34,269 bases of DNA from Desulfurococcaceae archaeon (GTDB lineage Archaea > Thermoproteota > Thermoprotei_A > Sulfolobales > NBVN01), in the NCBI GenBank assembly GCA_020833415.1, contig JAJHQJ010000012.1, positions 1 through 34,269 of the forward strand, written 5' to 3'. Positions within the stretch are counted from its first letter, which is position 1. Each line of letters opens with the position of its first letter. The notes beneath the pieces are model-generated. The model worked only from the letters and a program-made list of their open reading frames with translations, did not search any database and was not told the origin of the DNA. Positions 1 to 8,355 of the stretch are shown one piece after another. A program made the translations under genes and the position numbers.

Positions 1-1011
1 GACCTAGCCATAATCAAGGCTGTGGACGGTGTCGCCCGGGGGGTTAACCCGGAGGTAGGTATGTTCGGTATAATTGACGGGGTCAACCCAGTTGACGACC
101 CTGAGATATACGAGATACTTACCTCACCTAGTACCGAGGTGATATTCTCCAACGTCCTCCTAACCGACGACGGTACTGTATGGTGGCGCGGGAAACCCGA
201 GGAGCCGAGACCCGGGGTAAACTACGCCGGTAGGTGGTGGCCGGGTAAGAGGGATGAGCAGGGTGCTGAGGTACTCCCCTCCCACCCCAACGCACGGTTT
301 ACAACGTCCATTAGGTACCTTAAGAACCTGGACCCGGCAATAGATGACCCGAGGGGTGTTCAGATAGGTGCTATGGTATTCGGGGGTAGGGACCCCTACA
401 CACTACCTCCAGTAGAGGAGTCCTTCGACTGGGTACACGGAATCATAACTAAGGGTGCCTCCCTGGAGTCCGAGAAGACTGCTGCGATACTTGAGAAGGT
501 TGGCGAGATGGAGTTCAACCCGTTCGCCATTCTAGACTTTCTCTCAATATCGGTAGGTAGATTCGTAGAGCTCCACCTTAGGTTCGGTGAGAAGCTTAAG
601 GTTAAGCCTAAGATCTTCGGGGTTAACTACTTCCTAAAGGACGAGAGTGGGGGGTACATAGCCGATAAGGTCGATAAGAGGATCTGGCTTAAGTGGATGG
701 AGCTGAGGGTTCACAATGACGTTGATGCTATCGAGACCCCTACCGGCTACATACCCATATACGAGGACCTCGTTAAGCTCTTCGATAGGTACCTAGGTAA
801 GCAGTATAGTGAGGAGCGTTACGTAAAGGAGTTCTCCGCTAGGGTCGATAGGTACCTGGAGAAGGTGGACAGGATACTGAAGATTTACTCCCAGATCCCC
901 GATACTCCGCCGAAGCTCTTTGAGGTACTGAGGGAGCAGAGGAGGAGGCTGGAGGAGGCTAGGTCCAAGTACGGGAGCGTCATACCACCGTTTAAGCTAG
1001 ATAGGCGCTGA
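1..1011 (+). CDS. pckG: Phosphoenolpyruvate carboxykinase (GTP), 3' part
   Basis: Interconverts oxaloacetate + GTP and PEP + CO2 in the cytosol, linking C4 acids to gluconeogenesis. The frame is open from base 1, so the ORF-track start (GTG at 22) is not the real start and the N-terminal domain lies outside the window. Family features visible: the GMFGIIDGVNP segment (EAGFFGVAPGT in relatives), the IFSNV..DDGTVWW block, FGGRDPYTLPPVEESFDW, the K/G/S/E-rich segment after it, NPFA, and KIFGVNYFLKD near the C-terminus. The nucleotide P-loop (kinase-1 motif) is upstream of the window. The gene ends 59 bp before moaC on the same strand. I am confident of the family from these ordered motifs. Confidence 0.93.
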   Translation, partial: DLAIIKAVDGVARGVNPEVGMFGIIDGVNPVDDPEIYEILTSPSTEVIFSNVLLTDDGTVWWRGKPEEPRPGVNYAGRWWPGKRDEQGAEVLPSHPNARFTTSIRYLKNLDPAIDDPRGVQIGAMVFGGRDPYTLPPVEESFDWVHGIITKGASLESEKTAAILEKVGEMEFNPFAILDFLSISVGRFVELHLRFGEKLKVKPKIFGVNYFLKDESGGYIADKVDKRIWLKWMELRVHNDVDAIETPTGYIPIYEDLVKLFDRYLGKQYSEERYVKEFSARVDRYLEKVDRILKIYSQIPDTPPKLFEVLREQRRRLEEARSKYGSVIPPFKLDRR

Positions 1012-1070
1012 CCGGATCAGATCCCTGGGAAGCTACTCAGTCTCTACCTAGGCGTTCCCTGGGGTTGCTC

Positions 1071-1550
1071 ATGTCGGTCCGCATGGTCGACGTAGGGAGT
1101 AAGGAGGACGTTGTACGTATAGCTGTAGCTGAGGGTATAATAAGGTTGAGGCCCACCACAGTTAAGGCTATCCTAGAGGGTAGGGTTGAGAAGGGGGATG
1201 TCTTCACCGTAGCTAAGGTAGCAGCTATAGCAGCTGTTAAGAAGACCCCCGAGCTCCTACCGCTGTGTCACAACGTACCTATAACACACGTTGACGTGGA
1301 GTTTAAGGTTCTAGACGACTCTAGGGTAGCCGTTCGGACTACGGTTAAAGCCGTAGCTAAGACCGGGGTAGAGATGGAGGCCCTAGTAGGTACATCCGTA
1401 GCTCTCCTAACCATATGGGATATGGTTAAGAAGTACGAGAAGGACGAGCTGGGCCAGTACCCTGAGACCCGTGTAGAGCTTGTGAGAGTAGTCGAGAAGG
1501 TTAAGGGGGCGGCGGCCGGGGGTCCAGAGCCCCGCATCCTTGGCCGCTAG
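1071..1550 (+). CDS. moaC: Cyclic pyranopterin monophosphate synthase MoaC
   Basis: Acts with MoaA in the first step of molybdopterin biosynthesis, turning the GTP-derived cyclic intermediate into cPMP. Diagnostic motifs are LPLCHNVPITHV, KTGVEMEALVGTSVALLTIWDM and the C-terminal DELGQYPETRVELVRVVEK; the Lys and Asp residues of the active site lie in these blocks. Length (about 159 aa) is normal. The ORF track begins at a TTG (1065), but ATG 1071 has GGGG six bases upstream, and ATG 1083 is also possible. It pairs functionally with moeA at 28888, which is far away. It may be cotranscribed with the carboxykinase gene. Confidence 0.95.
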   Translation: MSVRMVDVGSKEDVVRIAVAEGIIRLRPTTVKAILEGRVEKGDVFTVAKVAAIAAVKKTPELLPLCHNVPITHVDVEFKVLDDSRVAVRTTVKAVAKTGVEMEALVGTSVALLTIWDMVKKYEKDELGQYPETRVELVRVVEKVKGAAAGGPEPRILGR

Positions 1551-1585
1551 ACGACCCGGCTACCAATACATGCCCACCTAAGGAG

Positions 1586-1595
1586 GCTTATAAGC
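1586..1595. promoter_or_regulatory. Orphan palindromic TATA-like element
   Basis: GCTTATAAGC is a perfect palindrome and a good archaeal TATA box in the 171 bp gap between the convergent moaC and Lrp-type genes. No protein frame starts at the right distance on either strand. A plus-strand transcript would begin near 1616 and run into a short stretch with CTGA boxes but no recognisable C box. It may serve an unrecognised small RNA or be fortuitous. Confidence 0.35.
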
Positions 1596-1721
1596 TCTTA
1601 GGTAGCTAGTTATGCCGTCTCTACGTAGAGCTACAGCTCCTGAGAACTACCTCCATCGATACCTACTTCGGGATTAGAAGCACTGAAGCGGTACCGTAGC
1701 GGAAGCTAGCAAAATGTAGTC

Positions 1722-2201
1722 TCAGCCGATGGCCCTTATTAGTGTTGCCAATCTCTCCGACGCTCTTACCTTCCTAGTTTGAAATACGTACCTAACCCTA
1801 ATGTCCACTATATCGCTATGGGATGAGATTCTCTCTATAGCCCTTGCTAGAGCTAAGTCATCTGTAGCTACTACCTTAGCTACTATCGGGTAGTCCCCGC
1901 TAACTTCGTAGAGGTCAATAACCTCTACGTGCTTTAGGAGGTCTTCGATAACCCTAGAGAGACTCTGGGGTCTGGGCTTGACTTCGATCAGTGCCTGGGC
2001 ACCTAGTCCGAGCTTACCTAGGTCTAGATCTACCGTAAAGCCCTCTATTATGCCGGTTGCTAGGAGCTTCCTTACCCTCATGTACACGGTAGAGATACCT
2101 AGGTTTAGCTTAGAAGCTATACTCCTTAGTGAGGTCCTAGAGTTTCTAACTAACTCAACCAGTATAACCCTATCAACGTAGTCAACCCTCTTCAGGGACA
2201 C
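1722..2201 (-). CDS. Lrp/AsnC-family transcriptional regulator
   Basis: DNA-binding regulator of the feast/famine family. Residues about 5-55 form the winged helix-turn-helix (DRVILVELVRNSRTSLRSIA, then a recognition helix with STVYMRVRKL). Residues about 65-145 match the RAM ligand-binding and dimerisation domain (betas LGAQALIEV and DYPIVAKVV with the VSGDYP turn). At 159 aa it is typical. The start is GTG 2201 with GGTGGG just upstream. It converges on moaC and shares no operon with a metabolic gene, so its ligand cannot be inferred. The family assignment is sure; the targets are unknown. Confidence 0.9.
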   Translation of the reverse strand: MSLKRVDYVDRVILVELVRNSRTSLRSIASKLNLGISTVYMRVRKLLATGIIEGFTVDLDLGKLGLGAQALIEVKPRPQSLSRVIEDLLKHVEVIDLYEVSGDYPIVAKVVATDDLALARAIERISSHSDIVDIRVRYVFQTRKVRASERLATLIRAIG

Positions 2202-2266
2202 CTAGCCCACCGCGGAAGTACTCTAGGAGGAAATAAGTACCTAAGCTGGAGGTCCGACCCCCTAAG

Positions 2267-2275
2267 GCTTATTAG
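2267..2275 (+). promoter_or_regulatory. TATA box for the box C/D sRNA
   Basis: GCTTATTAG is centred about 25 bp before the expected 5' end of the sRNA (about 2294). No protein gene begins downstream on this strand, which supports a dedicated sRNA promoter. Confidence 0.5.
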
Positions 2276-2293
2276 CTTCTACATACGTAGTTC

Positions 2294-2353
2294 TGTGGAT
2301 GATGTCTACGACGGGCGGCCTGATGTTGATGAACCACTGTAGCTCTGACAGCT
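2294..2353 (+). ncRNA. Box C/D sRNA guiding 16S rRNA 2'-O-methylation
   Basis: Four boxes lie in order: C ATGATGT (2299), D' CTGA (2320), C' TTGATGA (2326) and D CTGA (2345). C and C' each depart from RTGATGA at one base. The D' guide contains CGACGGGCGG, the exact complement of the universal 16S segment CCGCCCGTCG at 1399-1408 (E. coli numbering; archaea have G1408). By the D+5 rule the methylated base is C1402, a P-site residue that is also 2'-O-methylated in bacteria. The D guide (ACCACTGTAGCT) complements 16S GCTACAATGG with one mismatch, so that target is tentative. A TATA box precedes it. Fibrillarin and Nop5, the proteins that would use it, are encoded 4 kb away. Confidence 0.82.
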
Positions 2354-2361
2354 AGCCCTAC

Positions 2362-3411
2362 TCACTCCTTCACTAGCTTTACCCCGTACACGTACTTCCT
2401 GGGTGCGTAGTCGAGGACCCTCCTGAGCTCTACCAACCTGTAGGGGGCTCTACCTACTCTACTAACAATTTCGGAGGGGTCCTCACCGCCTACTACGTAG
2501 AGGTGTATGTAGCCCCTGCGCTCTACGAAGCTAGCGGCTAGCTCTAGGTAGTCCAGGGACCTGTGGGGTAGGTCTACTATAGCCCTAGTGAATGACTCCC
2601 TAGGGAGGAGCTCCCCCAGTTCTTCAACTCTTGAGACAACCGGTACTATGCGACCTCTGAGCTTATTGAGCGTCGTCGACCTTACTAGAGCAACTATAGC
2701 GTATGGGTTCGAATCTACCGCAACACACGTAGTGTGCCTCCTGAAGGCTATGTGGAGACTAAAGCCCCCTACACCAGAGAAGAGGTCGAGTACCCTCTCA
2801 CCATCCCTAACCTCCTCCGAAACCCTCCAGTGCTCGTAGGAGAGCGTTGGGTTAAAGTAGGACTTCGATATATCTACGTATATCCTGACTCCGTACTCCC
2901 TATGGACTGTCTCGGTCCCACCCTCACCCCAGAGCTTCAGCACCCTCCTAACCCTGAACTCCCCCTCAGTTACTGAGACCGCGTAGACTGCTCTCACCCT
3001 AGCAACTCTAGCTAGAGCCTCACCGATTACCATACCATAAGGTAGGATCTCCTCAGGTAGGTGGATTAGGGCTAGATCCCCCACTATCTGGTAGGACCGC
3101 GGAAGTGCGGTGAGAACCTCCTCGGGGACCTTACCACGTAGAAGGTCGACGTACCTAACCCCTCTACTACCTAACTTAAAGATATCTCTACACCTCACTA
3201 CCTCTATACCCAGAGCCTCTAGAGTTGCTACAGCATCGTCCACTAGACCCTCCGGTACTGGTATCCTAACCCTCCTACTACCCTCTACCTTAGAGGCCTT
3301 AGCACCCCTAGCGAGGAGACCCTTACTCCTCAGTACTCTAATAGCATCCTCGGCAATCGAACTCGGAACCTCAACGCAGTAAAGCTCTTTGTAGGATAGG
3401 GGGTTACCCAA
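2362..3411 (-). CDS. trm5: tRNA (guanine37-N1)-methyltransferase, Trm5 family
   Basis: SAM-dependent methylation of G37 next to the anticodon, which keeps the reading frame. Residues about 1-75 are the N-terminal D1-like region. The middle contains the Trm5 signature (YFNPTLSYEHWRV, equivalent to F.P..A.ER.RI), followed by the SAM motif VLDLFSGVGGFSLHIA, the acidic AVDSNPYA strand end, and DLPH in place of the NPP/NLP motif. The 349 aa length fits archaeal Trm5b/Taw22-like enzymes. The start is TTG 3411 with GGAGG a few bases upstream. It is encoded just downstream of mcm (22 bp gap), possibly in the same transcript. Which Trm5 subfamily applies is not resolved. Confidence 0.85.
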   Translation of the reverse strand: MGNPLSYKELYCVEVPSSIAEDAIRVLRSKGLLARGAKASKVEGSRRVRIPVPEGLVDDAVATLEALGIEVVRCRDIFKLGSRGVRYVDLLRGKVPEEVLTALPRSYQIVGDLALIHLPEEILPYGMVIGEALARVARVRAVYAVSVTEGEFRVRRVLKLWGEGGTETVHREYGVRIYVDISKSYFNPTLSYEHWRVSEEVRDGERVLDLFSGVGGFSLHIAFRRHTTCVAVDSNPYAIVALVRSTTLNKLRGRIVPVVSRVEELGELLPRESFTRAIVDLPHRSLDYLELAASFVERRGYIHLYVVGGEDPSEIVSRVGRAPYRLVELRRVLDYAPRKYVYGVKLVKE

Positions 3412-3433
3412 AACCTCCAGCTCCCTAAGTTAG

Positions 3434-5545
3434 CTACTCTACAACCATATAGCAACCGGGTCTCTTCTCGTAGATATCCCCGGACTTCCTCAGATCCGCT
3501 ATGATCCTCTCGAGTGCTGGGCGGTCCAGCCCCAGACCCTGCCCTAGCTTCTCGAGCTCACCGTACTTAACACACTCACCCTTCCTACTCGCATCCCTGA
3601 TGTACTCTAGTATCGTTACCTCCTTATCCCTTAAGCTCTTAGCCTTACCAGTCATTAGTGTATCTATGTCCATCAACCCCGTCTCAACGTCCATACCGAC
3701 CTTCTCCAGTACAGCGTTCATAAGTCTTATGGCCTCAAGAGCATCCTCCGCATCCACCTCCTCCTTGAGAGCTACCTTAGCATGGGCCTCCGCAAGCCTT
3801 ACCAGAGCCTCGAGTTGCCTAGTAGTTATCGCGAGGGGTGCGTTGGGGTCCATGGCACTCCTCTTCCTCAACTCTATGTAGTACCTCTCTATGATCTCCC
3901 TAGCCTCCCTCGTTAGCCTAGGTCTTACGTACTTCCTCGCATAGGCTATGTACTTCCTCAGGAGGTCGGGCTCTATCTCTGCCCTAACCCCCTCCGTACC
4001 GTGGACCTCCAGAACGTGCCTTACGATCTGCCTATCCCTACTTACGTCTGCTACGTCCTTAATTATGAATATCAGGTCAAACCTGGATAGGATAGTCACC
4101 GGGAGGTTTATGTTGCCAGCTAGCCCTAGGCTATCTACGTACCTACCCCTCTTCGGGTTCCCGGCCGCTAACACCGATGCCCTAGCACTAAGCCTAGCGT
4201 GTATACCGGCTTTAGATATGGTTACCGTCCCCTGCTCCATGGCCTCGTGAATTGCTACTCTATCCTCATCCCTCATCTTATCTATCTCGTCAATAGCTAC
4301 CACACCCCCGTCGGCTAGGACCATAGCCCCGGCCTCCAGGAAGAACTCGCCGCTCTGCTTATCCCTAATAACAGCAGCTGTAAGACCCGCAGCCGACGAC
4401 CCCCTACCCGTAGTGTAGAGCCCCCTAGGAGCTATCCTAGCCGCGTACTGGAGTAGCTGACTCTTAGCCGTACCCGGGTCACCTATTATCAGTACGTGAA
4501 TCTCCCCCCTAATCCTAGTACCGTCCTTAAGTACCTTAGGTACCCCACCGAAGAGTAGTAAAGCTATGGCCTCCTTGAGATCCCAGTAGCCGTGTATTGC
4601 TGGAGCTATGCTAGCAACGAGCTTCCTCCTGACTAGGGGGTCCCTAGCCAGCTCCTTGATCTTCGCTTCATCCTCTGGACCTATGTTAACCTCCTCCAGA
4701 AGTCTCTGAGCCGGTATGACGTTGTTGGCCTCTATGTAGAAATCGAACACTGAGGAGGTCTTCCTACCACCCCTCAGCAGCTTTACGATACCTATTAGTG
4801 AGACCCTATCGCCTGGTCTCACAACATCCACTAGGTCCTCGGTAAGGACTACGTCTACAGACCTAGGTAGTTGCCCGGGGGGTATATCCTCGGGCCTCTC
4901 CTGTAGGGATATCATCTGCCAGTCCATGAAGGTGGACTTCTCGAGGACCAACCTAAACGCACCTCTCCTCAAGGAGCCCACCTCCTCAGATACCTCGGCT
5001 ACGCACACCGGGCAGTACGAGGGCTTCTCAAGCTCCTCAAGCTCCCTCTCATCCGGAGGCCACGCGAACTCATGCTGAGAGCCATCGGGTAGTACGTGGA
5101 CGTAGGTTGCTCTAACCATTCTCTGCTTAGGTGGTGTAGCTCTGACAACTATACCCTCTAGAAGGACTAGCCGGTTTAGTAGGTCACTCCTGAGCTCCCT
5201 TATTGGAGTAGGTTTAACCCACCCTGTTAGCCTACCGTAGAACCTCCTAACTCTACTCGCGTAGCTCTCGTTTATACTCTCAACTATGCTCTTTATAGCT
5301 ACTGAGAGGGCCTCCAGGGCCTTCTGTGACTCCCTATCTAGGGCTAGTACGAGTTCATCACTAAACCTAGCCAGGTCCTCGAAGTCTATAGCTATGGACT
5401 TACCCTCGTAGAAGACCATCTCCCTTATCCTATTCATGTACTTCCTCTCTCCCCTCTCGTCAGTAAAGCTCTGCAGGAAGTCCTGGAAGAGGGTTACGTA
5501 GTCCACTACCATGCTCTCCGGATTACCTTGGCCAGAGCTCGGCAT
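3434..5545 (-). CDS. mcm: Replicative DNA helicase MCM
   Basis: Hexameric 3'-5' helicase at archaeal replication forks. In order: N-terminal helical domain; OB/zinc region (residues about 110-280); AAA+ core with Walker A GDPGTAKS (355-362), Walker B VVAIDEID (415-422), sensor 1 AGNP (461-464) and arginine finger LSRFD (486-490); and a C-terminal winged helix. It differs from the Sulfolobus-type protein at the zinc site: the His (H150) and the CPVC pair (C178, C181) are present, but the Cys expected after H-x4 is Gly/Ser (VLPDGSQHEF). The start at 5545 overlaps the GINS gene by 23 bp; ATG 5512, just past the GINS stop, is an alternative. Cotranscribed with gins23. Confidence 0.97.
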   Translation of the reverse strand: MPSSGQGNPESMVVDYVTLFQDFLQSFTDERGERKYMNRIREMVFYEGKSIAIDFEDLARFSDELVLALDRESQKALEALSVAIKSIVESINESYASRVRRFYGRLTGWVKPTPIRELRSDLLNRLVLLEGIVVRATPPKQRMVRATYVHVLPDGSQHEFAWPPDERELEELEKPSYCPVCVAEVSEEVGSLRRGAFRLVLEKSTFMDWQMISLQERPEDIPPGQLPRSVDVVLTEDLVDVVRPGDRVSLIGIVKLLRGGRKTSSVFDFYIEANNVIPAQRLLEEVNIGPEDEAKIKELARDPLVRRKLVASIAPAIHGYWDLKEAIALLLFGGVPKVLKDGTRIRGEIHVLIIGDPGTAKSQLLQYAARIAPRGLYTTGRGSSAAGLTAAVIRDKQSGEFFLEAGAMVLADGGVVAIDEIDKMRDEDRVAIHEAMEQGTVTISKAGIHARLSARASVLAAGNPKRGRYVDSLGLAGNINLPVTILSRFDLIFIIKDVADVSRDRQIVRHVLEVHGTEGVRAEIEPDLLRKYIAYARKYVRPRLTREAREIIERYYIELRKRSAMDPNAPLAITTRQLEALVRLAEAHAKVALKEEVDAEDALEAIRLMNAVLEKVGMDVETGLMDIDTLMTGKAKSLRDKEVTILEYIRDASRKGECVKYGELEKLGQGLGLDRPALERIIADLRKSGDIYEKRPGCYMVVE

Positions 5546-6083
5546 AGCCCAACACCGAGGACCTCCAGACCTCCAGAGCCCTCTTAAGGAACTTGAATAG
5601 GAGTACCTCCTCGAGTACGGAGGTTATTTCGCTCGGTTGCTTATCACCTACACTTACAACAGCGTTAACAAGCTTACCTACCCTCATGTCCAGCAGGTTA
5701 GCTAGAACGCTCCTCATCCTGTCAGCCCTTACGAGGGACTCTCCGGAGCCTTCCCCGTAGAGCTTACTTAGTGCTAACCCAGCTACTAGGTATAGGTCCT
5801 CCCTAACCTCAGCTAGCTTACCTCCCTTACTACCCCGCTCAAGTAGGTGGTACCTGTGGAGCTCCGTATCCCTTAAACCCCCCTCGCGGAACTCAACACA
5901 GCCCTTCCTAGAGAGCTCCAGAGCTAGCCATAGGGGGAGGCTGACCTCGTCCCCCCTCCTAACCTCGATCCACTCCCTATCCACTGGTAGCTTACCCAGG
6001 TCCCTGAGGGCTAGAACCCTAACACTACTCATAAGTCTCCTAGCCTTAACTAACCCTAGATACGACTCTAGAGGTAATACCAC
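5523..6083 (-). CDS. gins23: GINS complex subunit Gins23 (Psf2/Psf3-like)
   Basis: A subunit of the archaeal GINS assembly that, with Cdc45/RecJ, activates MCM. The N-terminal beta domain (IEVRRGDEVSLPLWLALELS, residues about 38-60) followed by an alpha-helical domain is the Psf2/3 order, as opposed to the reversed order in Gins15. 186 aa is normal for the family. It sits directly upstream of mcm with overlapping ends, the arrangement known from Sulfolobus. The start is GTG 6083 with GGTAGG upstream; a TATA box at 6117-6125 places the transcript start only about ten bases before it. Confidence 0.85.
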   Translation of the reverse strand: MVLPLESYLGLVKARRLMSSVRVLALRDLGKLPVDREWIEVRRGDEVSLPLWLALELSRKGCVEFREGGLRDTELHRYHLLERGSKGGKLAEVREDLYLVAGLALSKLYGEGSGESLVRADRMRSVLANLLDMRVGKLVNAVVSVGDKQPSEITSVLEEVLLFKFLKRALEVWRSSVLGYAELWPR

Positions 6084-6116
6084 CAGCCTACCCAGTCCAG
6101 AACTACTTCTGAGAAA

Positions 6117-6125
6117 GATATTAAC
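6117..6125 (-). promoter_or_regulatory. Promoter of the GINS-MCM operon
   Basis: On the minus strand GTTAATATC forms a TATA-like box about 25 bp before a predicted start near 6094, giving a very short leader before the GTG at 6083. Confidence 0.5.
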
Positions 6126-6191
6126 AGCTGAACCACGTGGTTAGCAGTGTAGCACAGCTCTACGTAGGGTCCCCCTAGTGAGTTGGGTACC

Positions 6192-6890
6192 TTACTTGTA
6201 GATCGCGTATACCATCGCGTGGTCCTTGTCATAGGGGTCTAGGTGAACTACATCCACTATCTCGAAGTTCCCGGCCTCTAGGGTCTTGATCTCCCTGACG
6301 TATATCTCGTCAGGCTCCTTAGTTACGTCTATACTCCTAGCCTTTATAGCTAGGTACAGAGCCCCACCGCTCCTCAGGAACATCCTAGCGTTGGCGTTCA
6401 CTATACTCGCCTGCTCGGGCTGTGCTATATCAGCGTAGAGTACGTCCACCTGGGGGACTAGGTAGGAGTACCTCTCCGGGAACCTAGCGTCGGCGAGTAC
6501 TGGGACTACGTTCCTCCTATACTCAACTACCGTAACCAGCTCCCTCATTACCCTCGGTGCGAACTCGACTGCGTAAACAACCCCCTTCGGCCCTATAATG
6601 TCGGATACGTGGCTTACCGTCGTACCGCTCCCAGCTCCTAGGTAGAGTACTCTACACCCCTCCGATATGGCTAGTTCCTTAATACCCTTGTAGAGGGCTG
6701 CAGCTAGCTTACTCCTTATGTGGTTCCACTCCCTATACTCCACGTTCTTGTAGACGAAGAGGTACTCACCGTAGACCCTCCTCCCGGGGGTTAGGTTCCT
6801 AGTTGCTAGCCTAACCGAGCCGTCCTCCAGCTCTACTATGTAGACACCCCTGTAGCTAGGGTGCTCCTTAACGGAGACTACCTCGATCAC
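6192..6890 (-). CDS. flpA: Fibrillarin, rRNA/tRNA 2'-O-methyltransferase
   Basis: SAM-dependent catalytic subunit of the box C/D sRNP. A short N-terminal beta domain (residues 1-55) precedes the methyltransferase fold: SAM loop VLYLGAGSGTTVSH (about 80-93), acidic strand VYAVEFAPR, ADAR, and YADIAQPEQ, with catalytic Lys in AIKARSID. The C-terminal DPYDKDHAMV is also family-typical. 232 aa is normal for archaea. It follows nop5 by 38 bp on the same strand, the conserved fibrillarin-Nop5 pairing. The start is GTG 6890. Confidence 0.97.
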   Translation of the reverse strand: MIEVVSVKEHPSYRGVYIVELEDGSVRLATRNLTPGRRVYGEYLFVYKNVEYREWNHIRSKLAAALYKGIKELAISEGCRVLYLGAGSGTTVSHVSDIIGPKGVVYAVEFAPRVMRELVTVVEYRRNVVPVLADARFPERYSYLVPQVDVLYADIAQPEQASIVNANARMFLRSGGALYLAIKARSIDVTKEPDEIYVREIKTLEAGNFEIVDVVHLDPYDKDHAMVYAIYK

Positions 6891-6928
6891 AGCTCTACCC
6901 CTTTACACTCACTTAGGTAGCTTATAAT

Positions 6929-8131
6929 CTACCTCTCAGACCTCCTGGGCTTCTTAGCTGGCTTAGGTGGGGGAGCCTTTGGCGGTGGCTTAGCGTAGAG
7001 GGTCTTGACCTCCTTGATCCTGTCCTCGAGGATCTTCCTAAGCCTGTCGGCTATGAACCGCCCGGTGTAGTAGTCAGCCCTTGCAGCTATAGCTAGCTTA
7101 GTAGCTAGGGCCCTAGCGATCTTACCTCTCTGCCACTTAGGTGACCTATGGATGTCCGGGTACTGGAATATCACCCCGTGCTTAGGTGGCTTACCACCAG
7201 TTCTCAGAGCTCTGAAGAGCGCCTTCTCAGCCCCGAGAACCTGGATGGTACTAGCCGGTAGCTTAGCTAGGTCGGCTAAACTCCCAGCTAGGCTTAGAAG
7301 TCTAGCACCCAGTAGAGGGCCTACGAGCTCTGTTATATTTGGAGCTACCTCCTTCATAACCTGCTCTAGGTACTCCGAGAGCTCCCTCCTAAGCTCGTAG
7401 AGCCTTAAGATCAGGTCACTGAACTCCCTGATCTTGCCTAGATCCAGCTCCGGGACGTCGGCCCCGATACTCTCCCCAGCTACCTTAGCTATCTTCTCAG
7501 CTCTACTACCCTTAACTCCCAGTTTAGCTAGGTTCTCCATAGTGAAGGTGTCTCTGGAGCCTAGCTTAGATACTAGGGTAGCGTACTCCTCGTGCTCCTT
7601 AATCAGGTCGTCAAGTTCCGGGAAGTGGATGCTGTACCACTCCCTAAGCCTAGAGGCGAACAGGTTTATCGTCTTATCCAGGTCGTCTATAGCCCTAATA
7701 GCCTGGATGGCCATCAGGTCCCGCTTCAGGGCCTCACGCCTTAGCTTATACCTAGTTACAGCTAGCGATATCTCATACGTAAACTCACGGAACCTCTCCT
7801 CGCTATCCACCAGACCGGTCTTAACCGCTAGGCTGGGCAGTAGTTCCCTAGCCTTCAGTATGAGGGGGTCCCTAGGGTCTAGCAGGTACTTCAACCCCCT
7901 CTGGGCTAGGAATGAGGCCTCAACCTCTGTTGAGACTACGAAGACCGTGTCGGGTTTAACTAGCTTACCAACTAGTTCAGCTAGTTCTGAGCTTACCTCA
8001 CCACCCTCGATCTTAAGGGCCCTCTCAATTATGTAGCCCCTATCCTCCTTAGGTACTGCAACGTACTCTACACTACCGTCCTCAGCAACAGCTATAGCAC
8101 CGGCTAGAGTATCTAATAGAGCTACCTTCAC
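6929..8131 (-). CDS. nop5: Nop5 (Nop56/58 homologue), box C/D sRNP scaffold
   Basis: Scaffold that binds fibrillarin with its N-terminal domain, dimerises by a central coiled coil and grips L7Ae-bound C/D RNA with its Nop domain. Visible parts: N-terminal domain (1-115), coiled coil (about 120-250, rich in E/L/R), and the Nop domain with VAPNITELVGPLLGARLL and GAEKALFRALRTGGKPPKHG, the strongest family signature. The tail is basic and proline-rich (KPPPKAPPPKPAKKPRRSER). The start is GTG 8131. First gene of the nop5-flpA operon; a TATA box lies at 8161-8171. Confidence 0.97.
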   Translation of the reverse strand: MKVALLDTLAGAIAVAEDGSVEYVAVPKEDRGYIIERALKIEGGEVSSELAELVGKLVKPDTVFVVSTEVEASFLAQRGLKYLLDPRDPLILKARELLPSLAVKTGLVDSEERFREFTYEISLAVTRYKLRREALKRDLMAIQAIRAIDDLDKTINLFASRLREWYSIHFPELDDLIKEHEEYATLVSKLGSRDTFTMENLAKLGVKGSRAEKIAKVAGESIGADVPELDLGKIREFSDLILRLYELRRELSEYLEQVMKEVAPNITELVGPLLGARLLSLAGSLADLAKLPASTIQVLGAEKALFRALRTGGKPPKHGVIFQYPDIHRSPKWQRGKIARALATKLAIAARADYYTGRFIADRLRKILEDRIKEVKTLYAKPPPKAPPPKPAKKPRRSER

Positions 8132-8160
8132 TTCCAGGTCCCCGGAGCTTTACCTTTCCC

Positions 8161-8171
8161 ATAATATAAGC
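8161..8171 (-). promoter_or_regulatory. Promoter of the nop5-fibrillarin operon
   Basis: On the minus strand GCTTATATTAT is a strong TATA element, centred about 26 bp before a predicted start near 8140, nine bases upstream of the nop5 GTG. Confidence 0.6.
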
Positions 8172-8322
8172 TCACAAGTAGGAGCTCCTCACAACTCCTC
8201 TGGGGATGCGGGTCAGGTAACTACGTAAAACTAACTAAAATGGGGGGTTCCTCCACTCCCGACTGCCCCGCGGATGGTGTACTCTTTTCCGAGTAGATGC
8301 GGAGAACCTACGAACCTCCTAA

Positions 8323-8354
8323 GGGAACCCTCGCCTTTCAGGGCGGGGGAGGAG
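8323..8354 (+). repeat. TnpB-end-like hairpin relic, copy a
   Basis: AACCCTCGCCTTTCAGGGCG folds as a GC-rich hairpin (CCCTCGCC against GGGCGGGG) followed by GGAGGAG. It matches the three minus-strand copies at 16297, 17778 and 26967 in inverted orientation. Similar hairpins occur at the right ends of archaeal IS200/IS605 tnpB elements. No transposase gene is attached here. The rest of the 8190-8355 gap shows nothing else I can name. Confidence 0.5.
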
Positions 8355-8355
8355 A

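Noticed and set aside
2588-3382. Plus-strand ORFs opposite trm5 and similar shadows elsewhere
   Set aside because: Ser/Thr/Leu-rich antisense frames over strongly supported genes; not coding.
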